DNA from: Littorina saxatilis | Taxonomy: Eukaryota > Mollusca > Gastropoda > Littorinimorpha > Littorinidae | Length of the DNA: 64,000 nt | Direction: 5' to 3' | NCBI RefSeq assembly: GCF_037325665.1 | Contig: NC_090260.1 | Coordinates: forward strand, 27,078,019 to 27,142,018 | Shown here: positions 11,901 to 20,900 of the stretch, piece after piece | How positions within the stretch are numbered: position 1 is the stretch's first letter | How the letters are laid out: each line of letters starts with the position of its first letter | The notes under the pieces: generated by a model | Databases searched by the model: none | Told to the model about the DNA's origin: nothing | What the model saw: only the letters and a program-made list of their open reading frames with translations | Position numbers and translations under genes: made by a program

Positions 11901-14900
11901 GTGTGCATGAGAGTCGAGACACTGTCCAGTCTGTGTGTGCATGAGAGTCGAGACACTGTCCAGTCTGTGTGTGCATGAGAGTCCAGACACTGTCCAGTCT
12001 GTGTGTGCATGAGAGTCGAGACACTGTCCAGTCTGTGTGTGCATGAGAGTGGAGACACTGTCCAGTCTGTGTGTGCATGAGAGTCGAGACACTGTCCAGT
12101 CTGTGTGTGCATGAGAGTCGAGACACTGTCCAGTCTGTGTGTGCATGAGAGTCGAGACACTGTCCAGTCTGTGTGTGCATGAGAGTCGAGACACTGTCCA
12201 GTCTGTGTGTGCATGAGAGTGGAGACACTGTCCAGTCTGTGTGTGCATGAGAGTCGAGACACTGTCCAGTCTGTGTGTGCATGAGAGTTGAGACACTGTC
12301 CACTCTGTGTGTGCATGAGAGTCGAGACACTGTCCAGTCTGTGTGTGCATGAGAGTCGAGACACTGTCCAGTCTGTGTGTGCATGAGAGTCGAGACACTG
12401 TCCAGTCTGTGTGTGCATGAGAGTCGAGACACTGTCCAGTCTGTGTGTGCATGAGAGTCGAGACACTGTCCAGTCTGTGTGTGCATGAGAGTCGAGACAC
12501 TGTCCAGTCTGTGTGTGCATGAGAGTCGAGACACTGTCCAGTCTGTGTGTGCATGAGAGTCGAGACACTGTCCAGTCTGTGTGTGCATGAGAGTCGAGAC
12601 ACTGTCCAGTCTGTGTGTGCATGAGAGTCGAGACACTGTCCAGTCTGTGTGTGCATGAGAGTCGAGACACTGTCCAGTCTGTGTGTGCATGAGAGTTGAG
12701 ACACTGTCCAGTCTGTGTATGCATGAGAGTCGAGACACTGTTCAGTCTGTGTGTGCATGAGAGTTGAGACACTGTCCAGTCTGTGTGTGCATGAGAGTCC
12801 AGACACTGTCCAGTCTGTGTATGCATGAGAGTCGAGACACTGTCCAGTCTGTGTGTGCATGAGAGTCCAGACACTGTCCAGTCTGTGTGTGCATGAGAGT
12901 CGAGACACTGTCCAGTCTGTGACATGCCTGTTTGCCTTTATTCACACTTTTCGTTTCTTGCTCTTTTAGATCTCAGGAGGAGAAGGAGCATCAAAGAGAG
13001 ATGTGAGGTCAGAGCAAGCACTGCAAGACCTTGAGAATGAACTAAACTCACTCAACTTTGACCCCACTGATGCTGATCTTCAGAGAATCGAACAGCTAGG
13101 GACACTTGGTTTGACGAACTCAGAAGATTCTCAGGTAGCTAACACAAAACATATATTAATAGATCATGGAAGTGGGGGAAAAAAGAGAAAGAGGTCAGAT
13201 TATTTACAGTCAGACACATGCACAAACTTGCATTCAAGCAGTAATTGGTTGCGTTTGCACACACACAAATGTCCATGAAAACAACACACACACACAGACA
13301 TACACACATTGATGATAAAAAAAGGGAAGCAGGGTAGTGGTGGGAGAAAGAAAATGTACAAACTACAATGAAGCAGCAACTACGGAGACTAAATAAGGCA
13401 ACAAAAAAAAAATTAGTCTGTTTACGGTAACATAGGCCAAAAAAATCAGGTCGGTAGGTCGGGATTTTTTTGTTTTTTGTTTTTTTTTAAACCCATATTT
13501 TTAAGTTATTTTACCAAAAAAACAGACTTTTTTTTCTCCCCCAAATGCCAAAAAAAAGTCTAGGGTCGCGCGAAAAAATAGGGTCGGTCGGGATACCGTA
13601 AACAGACTATTTAATTTTGTTGGCATAAGATGAGGCAAAAAAAATAATCGGAGAGCAAACTTGTCATGTGACTTCTTCCCAGGGAAACATTGATCAGTGA
13701 AAAGTTTGGTCTGGTGGATATCATAGGACATCAGCCTCCTATTCGGACGGTTGAGTGTTTAAACCCCGGTCAGTCACGCCTGGTGGGTTCTGGGGTGGAG
13801 ATTTTTCTGATCTCCCAGGTCAACTTAGGCCAAAAAAAAATAGGTCTGTTTACGGTAACATAGGCCCAAAAAAATAGGGTCGGTAGGTCGGGATTTTTTT
13901 TTTAAAATTTTTTTTTTTAACCATATTTTTGTTATTTTGCAAAAAAAACCAAAAGATTTTTTTTTTCTTTTTTTTCCCAAATGCCAAAAAAAGTCTAGGG
14001 TCGCGCGAAAAAAATAGGGTCGGTCGGGTTACCGTAAACAGACTAATTTTTTTTTTGGCCTTATGTGCAGACCTGTTATGTTAGTGCCTTATCCCCCTTC
14101 GTGTGTACACACATGCACAAGACCAAGTACGCACAGAAAAGATCCTGTAATCCATGTCAGAGTTCGGTGGATTACAATAACGCGAAAATATCCAGCATGC
14201 AACAACAACAAAAACGTTGAATGATCAATAAGTCTATTGTGGTCGCTAAACAGATGAAGATGAATAAAAACTTCTTACAGGCAAAAATCATGAGTTGAAG
14301 TGCATGAAAAAGATTATTGAGTTTGGGGGGGGGGGGGGGGGGGGGGGATAATTTTTTAATTTAAAGATGCAGCTGAAGGCATAAAGTACAAGACTCTTTA
14401 AGGGTGGCATAACATTTTCAGGAAAATAGTCAAGTCAAGCCATCTTTGAGTCATTTTATGCAAAAAAGTCTTTACGGTAACAGCCCCCAAAAAATAGGGT
14501 CGGTAGGTCAGGATTTTATTTATTTATGTTTTTGTTTTTTCAAAAAAACTTTTTTTTAAGTTATTTTGCCAAAAAAACAGACTTTTTTTGTCTTCAAATG
14601 TCAAAAAACAGTCTAGGGTCGCACGAAAAAATAGGGTCGGTCGGGATACCGTAAACAGACTTTTGTTTTGTTTTTGTTGCCTTATAGAGATTAGGCAACA
14701 AATGTTTGTTTGATGAAAATGCCAACAAAATTAGGTCTGTATGTTGGTTACATTTTGTTGTTGTTGGATTTAAAACTCAGTTAAAATTTCCGTTTGTTTT
14801 TTATTTACACGAGCGCATGTGGCTTTTTAGTGGCCGGCAATCGTGCAAGTTGTGCCCCCTGGATGTTGAAAAGGAGTATTAGCTTTCCTTGGAAAATCGA

Positions 14901-17900
14901 GTTGTCATTTTTATAATTTTTATTTTTGTTTTTTAAGGGTGAACAAAAATTCCAGTGTTGGAAAGAAAAAACAAGCTTGGTCGGGGGAAAAAAAAGCATT
15001 GAATTATTTTTACTTGGCCTCAAAATGCAGTGTCTGAGTGTTCAACAGAATGGCCTTTCTGTCTTCAGGCGATAGCAAAGCTGGTATATGAAAAAGTGCT
15101 TCAGAGCAGGGAGTTTGCCAAGGCTGCGGCTATGGTCAGTGACCGTCTCTCTAACCTGCAGAAAGAAGGGACCAACTTCCGCAGTGCAGTGCTCAGCTTG
15201 GTGCAAGTGGACTACAAAGGTACTCTATTTTTCAAGTGCTTTTAATAATACTGATGCACGGCATTTGCTTAAAGGCACAGTAAGCCTCCCGTAAACCATC
15301 ACAGATACTGTCAGGCTTTTACACACTGTACAAACACCTTTCCATTTGAACACTCACCGAACAGGAACATCCTAGGTGCCCTACGTAAAGAGCGAGCAAT
15401 TTTCAAAGAATTAATTTTTCGGATTGTCTCCATCTCAATCGGACCCATCCTGAACTCGGGTTAAAAATGAGTTACTTCCCTTCAACTGGCGATAGCCGTG
15501 GAGCGATGATTATCAGAATGAATTGGACCGTGGTGCGTTTTGGCGCTAGACCTAACTTTTAAAATCTAAATAATAAATTGACAGCTTGTTACACAAACAT
15601 AAGCTAGTTCCCTCCCCCCTATGTCCGTGTGGCAAGAATCAGATAGCAGAGCACATCCTGCAGGCTTGTCCATACCACACCACCTGGCCAGAGGAGACAG
15701 CGCTACAAAAGAAGCTATACGGCCCCAGAGAGGACTTGGAGAGGACAGCACGTTTCGCCCTGCAGTCCGGACTGACGATCTAACAGCGAACGACAAGAAG
15801 AAGAAGAAATCATAAAAGAATTATTTTTTCATCAAGACAAGATCAGTACAATTCGAAGTTTTGAAAGTTTGAAAAAAGAAAAGCCCGGAAGCAGGGTCAC
15901 GCAAGGTCGTGGTTTTCGTAGCAGACGGCGGTTTATAGGCAGTCAAAAGCCATCGCAAGAGTCCTTATGAACCACATTCGTTTGTTTCGTGAAAAGTTAG
16001 AGGTACATAATAACGTGCTATTGCAGATAAGCTTACAGCGAGCCGCATTCAAATTAAAAATTGACGACTGCATTGTGAAAAAGGGAAACTGGATCACACA
16101 GGTTCACGATGGCTCAGGGGTAAGATAAACCACGCAAAAATAAATTCTTTGAAAACTGCTCGCTCTTTACGTAGGGCACCTAGGATGTTCCCGTTTGGTG
16201 AGCGTTCAAATGGAAGGGTGTTTGTACTGTGTGTAAAAGCCTGACAGTATCTGTGATGGTTTACGGGAGGCTTACTGTGCCTTTAATGCTGGTGGACTGC
16301 ATATGTACTGATTCAGTGTTTGCGTATATATGTGCACTGCGCTTGCATGGTTTTGTTTTTGTTCTGTATAACTATAACTATAAGGCCTAGGTACTCCACA
16401 TTTGCACTGTACCGTACTTTCGTGAGTATATTAAAGGAACAACTTTTTTCTCAACTTTTACCCCTGCACCCTATTGACCAGTATCAGCTTGGGTATGGCT
16501 AAAAAGACGAGAACAGATGCTCCTTTTACAATGAAGCGCCTTGTAGTCCTGAAAATAAGGTATTGGCTTTGTGCAAGTGGACTACAAAGCTACTCTAGCA
16601 TGGGTGGGACTAAAAAATGTCATGAATCGTGAACCTCAACCAAACCACACAACAACAAAAAAAGAAAACAAGTCGAGTAAGGCGAAATTACTACATGTAG
16701 TCAAGCTGTGGAACTCACAGAAATGAAACTGAACGTAGTCCACCGCTAGTGCAAAAGGCAGTCAAAGTGACGAGCCTGTTTGGCGCGGTAGCGGTTGCGC
16801 TGTGCTTCATAGCACGCTTTACTGTACCTCTCTTCGTTTTAACTTTCTGAGCGTGTTTTTAATCCAAACATATCATATCTACCGTAATTTCCGGGTTACA
16901 AGGCGCTACAGCGCATAAGGCCTTCTTTTAAAAAAAATTGTAATCCAGTCACCCATTGGGCGCAGGGGGCCGATAGGGCGCACCAAAATTGAAAAAAATA
17001 TACTGGTAACAAACGGTCGAATAATGAAAATAAGCCGCACATCAAAGGAAGAATACAGAGTGGAAATATGTGTGCTCTGTGTGTGCGGCGAGATCAAAGG
17101 CAGGTCCATTGTGATAGCTGGGTTGCCTTGTTTATAGACACTGACCTTCTTCCCAGGGGTCAATGACCCAGTTTTTGCTATGAGAGGTGGTTCCCCTGTC
17201 ATAGATCTGAGAGAGGAAACACTTCCTGCACCGGGGTCAGTGACCGAGTTTAACCTATGGGGCGGTCTCTTTGATGTCTTGAGAGGAAACTTGGCCAGGG
17301 TAGTACCTAGTAGCTGAAACATGCATTATCACAAGTTGTTTGACTGGTACTCAGGCGGTCTCTTTGATGCTCACGGAATTTAAAAAAACGACTACCGGTA
17401 TTCGACATGGAGTTCTTGTCACGTTTTGTTCCCCGTGTTTTTTTCCCAATTTTTTTTTTTTCGTATTTCATACACGGATTAGGCGCTTCGTTATACAAGG
17501 CGCAGGGATCAAACTCGAGGAAAAAAGTCGCGCCTTATGACCCGGAAAATACAGTATATGTTTTTGGAATCAGGAACCGACAAGGAATAAGATGAAAGTG
17601 TTTTTAAATTGATTTCGAAAATTTAATTTTGATCATAATTGTTAATTTTTTTAATTTTCAGAGCTTGTTTTTAATCCAAATATAACATATTTATATGTTT
17701 TTGGAATCAGAAAATGATGAAGAATAAGATGAACGTAAATTTGGATCGTTTTATAAAAACATTTTTTTTTTACAATTTTCAGATTTTTAATGACCAAAGT
17801 CATTAATTAATTTTTAAGGCACCAAGCTGAAATGCAATACCGAAGTCCGGCCTTCGTCGAAGATTGCTTGGCCAAAATTTCAATCAATGTGATTGAAAAA

Positions 17901-20900
17901 TGAGGGTGTGACAGTGCCGCCTCAACTTTTACAAAAAGCCGGATATGACGTCAATTCAGACCTGTTTACACTACACATTGAGCGTAGTAAACTACGAATT
18001 TGAATAATATACTACGCAACTACGCAAGTCTGTCGTTTTCTACGCAAACAGTATTAAAAATTTTTTTGTTTTTGTTTTTTTGTTGTCTTTACTGTTTACA
18101 CCTGTTCCTTGTCCCGTTGTGCTCTCACACCGCCCCGTCCCTGCACGCAAACGGTATTGTTTCGGCTACGCATATCACAATCCGTAATTTTCTTCATCTC
18201 CCTTGACCGATCCATTTTCCAATCCATGTTTTCGGCCAGCAGTCGTTTGCTGCGTGCAGCGCGTAAAGCGCCCGCGGGCGTTGCGTTGTAGCTTGTTAAT
18301 GCCGAATAGGCTTCTCCAAGCAAATGCCGGGCACAACTGAACGCGTTACTGCCAAACCATGCGGGCGTTTCGACACAATGGCTGAACGCAGAGCACACGA
18401 AAGTGAAGATGAGAACTGTGAAGAAAATGACTCCGAAAGGCCACCGACCAAAAAGAAAAAGACGAGCAATGCGCCGAACCAAGTCTTTCTGCCAAAATAT
18501 CATCAGGACTACCCATGCCTTGTCTTCGCGGAAAGGAAAACATCATGCTCATTGCACTGTCTGCAATTCCCATTTTTCCGTCAGTCAATCAATACATGTG
18601 GTAAAAAGTAGCAATCATTGTTCTTGTTGTTGTGATAGGTCGACGAGAAATTCTACACATTCAATTACAAAACTACACATTTGCCTCATTTTGCTCCCAG
18701 AAAATACACATGCAATGTTTTAGGGGTAAACAGGTCTGTGTCATCAAAGACATTTATCGAAAAAAAGAAAAAAACATCCGGGGATATCATACCCAGGAAC
18801 TCTCATGTCAAATTTCATAAAGATCGGTCCAGTAGTTTATTCTCAATCGCTCTACACACACGCACACACGCACACACACACCACGACCCTCGTCTCGATT
18901 CCCCCTCTATGTTAAAACATTTAGTCAAAACTTGACTAAAAGTAAAAAGGCCATAATCGAATCCGGTTTTCCGGCATATACCGGTAAAATCCCACCCATG
19001 CACTTATCTTTTAGTGCACTTTTTTTTTTTTCCCTTCAGTTTTGCTTCCAGTTAACAACCTTTCTTCTTCGTTTATTCTTTAGGACGTGAAGAACTGCAA
19101 AAGAAATCCCGGAATCGATTCCTTGGGTTTCTGTCGTTCTTGACACAGTTGTTTGGAACAATGCGATTGGTCAGCGGCGAGGTGATGCAGCCATTGGTCA
19201 ACCCCATCTACGACTGCTGTGACCTCGTCCTGGAAACAGACTCCATCGACGAGGATGAGTGCGAATGTTTATCGCAACAGGTGAGGGGGCCAGGGGTGGT
19301 GTGTTAGACTGGAGAAAGAGCCCAACTGTGGGTGTGTGTAACTATCTTTTGTCATGTATGCCCAATTTGCTTAGTGTTTTGGTTGTTGTTGTTTTATATC
19401 AGTGCTTTGTATGCTCGTTTAATTTGTTCTGGTTTGTTTTAGAATTAAATTGTACAGCGCTTGGAGCTAATTGATGGGACTCGCGCTGTAGAAAAGTTAT
19501 TTATTATCATTATTATCAACTGGGCAAGACCCAAGCAATGGCTAGGATTGAAATCTCAGGCGGGCGGGGATGTAGCTCAGTCGGTAGCGCGCTGGATTTG
19601 TATCCAGTTGGCCGCTGTCAGCGTGAGTTCGTCCCCACGTTCGGCGAGAGATTTATTTCTCAGAGTCAACTTTGTGTGCAGACTCTCCTCGGTGTCCGAA
19701 CACCCCCCGTGTGTACACGCAAGCACAAGACCAAGTGCGCACGAAAAAGATCCTGTAATCCATGACTGTCAGAGTTCGGTGGGTTATAGAAACACGAAAA
19801 TACCCAGCATGCTTCCTCCGAAAACGGCGTATGGCTGCCTAAATGGCGGGGTAAAAAACGGTCATACACGTAAAATTCCACTCGTGCAAAAACCACGAGT
19901 GTACGTGGGAGTTTGAGCCCACGAACGCAGAAGAAGAAGAAGAAATCTCAGGCATATCTCAATAGAGGAAGTTTCTAAAATAATTCCGTCAATTTTTGTT
20001 GAAGGCTTGCTTTCCCTTGTTTGTGACCACTGTATAACATTCTAATGTTCAAAGTTGGAGCAAAACAAAGAAGATGGTAAGGGCTTTGTTTTGTGCTGAA
20101 AAATGATGTGTTGAATCAGAATGAGTCCTATGCTTTATCTTCGCCTTTCGGTTTGTGTTATTTATTTATTTTTACTTTTGTCAATGAATTTTTTTCTTTA
20201 TTGAACAGCTCAGGCAAATTGGTTGAGACATACATTTACAAGACAACTGATGTGTTCAATCAGGATAGGTTGTATGCTTTATCTCTGACTTTGTTTTATG
20301 TGATTTTGTTTTTTAAACGATTTTGTTTTATATTGAACAGCTCCAGCAAATTGGACGAGAATTACAAGACAATGGGGAGGACCGTATGCAACAATTGATG
20401 GACACATGCCGCAGCAAAATCATCACTGAACAGTGAGTACAATTGATTGGAAGAAATTACAGTTATTTTCTAATAGTCTAGATCTAGACTGAAAAATAGG
20501 TATAGACCTCACCTTTCCTCGCTATTATTTGCGCCTCAAAACGGTTTGAATAATGCTGTGCAAGAAATAAATATTACTGTCTCGACATGTATTTCTCTCT
20601 CTCTCGACTGTATACAGAGATAAGAACAGCCTCGCTTTCACCTAGATCCTGCCTAAAAATAATGTTCAGACCTCATGTTCAGACTCGGCGTAATGATTCC
20701 GAAAGGACTACTTTTTAGCGGTCAAGTTCAGTCGTCCGCATACTCGAAAGTGAAAAAAAGATGAAACTTTTTCCTACAGTATCGGAGGATGAACTGTCGA
20801 AGAAGAAAAAGAATCTCGTGCCAACCACTACGCAGAAGACCATCCGAGTTGTCCAGAAGAAGTTCTGAAACACGTCACGTTCCAAATCAAAAGACGACAT

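Larger units (their letters stand above)
16670..18955 (+). repeat. Dispersed repeat family R1, near full-length copy split by two DNA elements
   Basis: The 5' edge is AGGCGAAATTACTACATGTA followed by GTCAAGCTGTGGAACTC. The 3' edge is the CATTTAGTCAA/TTGACTAAA hairpin at 18918-18946. Removing the two inserts (16882-17554 and 17957-18738) restores an order identical to the copies at 59358 and 55947. This is the best copy in the window for defining the family. It occupies much of intron 3 of the MIF4G gene. Confidence 0.8.

Noticed and set aside
9500-12920. Possible CRISPR array
   Set aside because: The repeats are contiguous with no spacers, and the genome is eukaryotic.
9433-12925. Open frames of 1101, 856, 773, 372 and 303 codons on the minus strand
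   Set aside because: All translate the 34-bp minisatellite. The same peptide cycle appears in every frame, and no flanking coding context exists.
17307-17322. Gene in the 138-codon minus-strand frame at 16906-17322
   Set aside because: It lies inside the TA-flanked MITE and has no coding features.
19561-19650. Genuine tRNA gene
   Set aside because: A and B boxes are present, but the arms are imperfect and the sequence continues into a SINE body with tail and target duplication. The same holds for the heads at 21612, 22498, 46231, 46853 and 58205.
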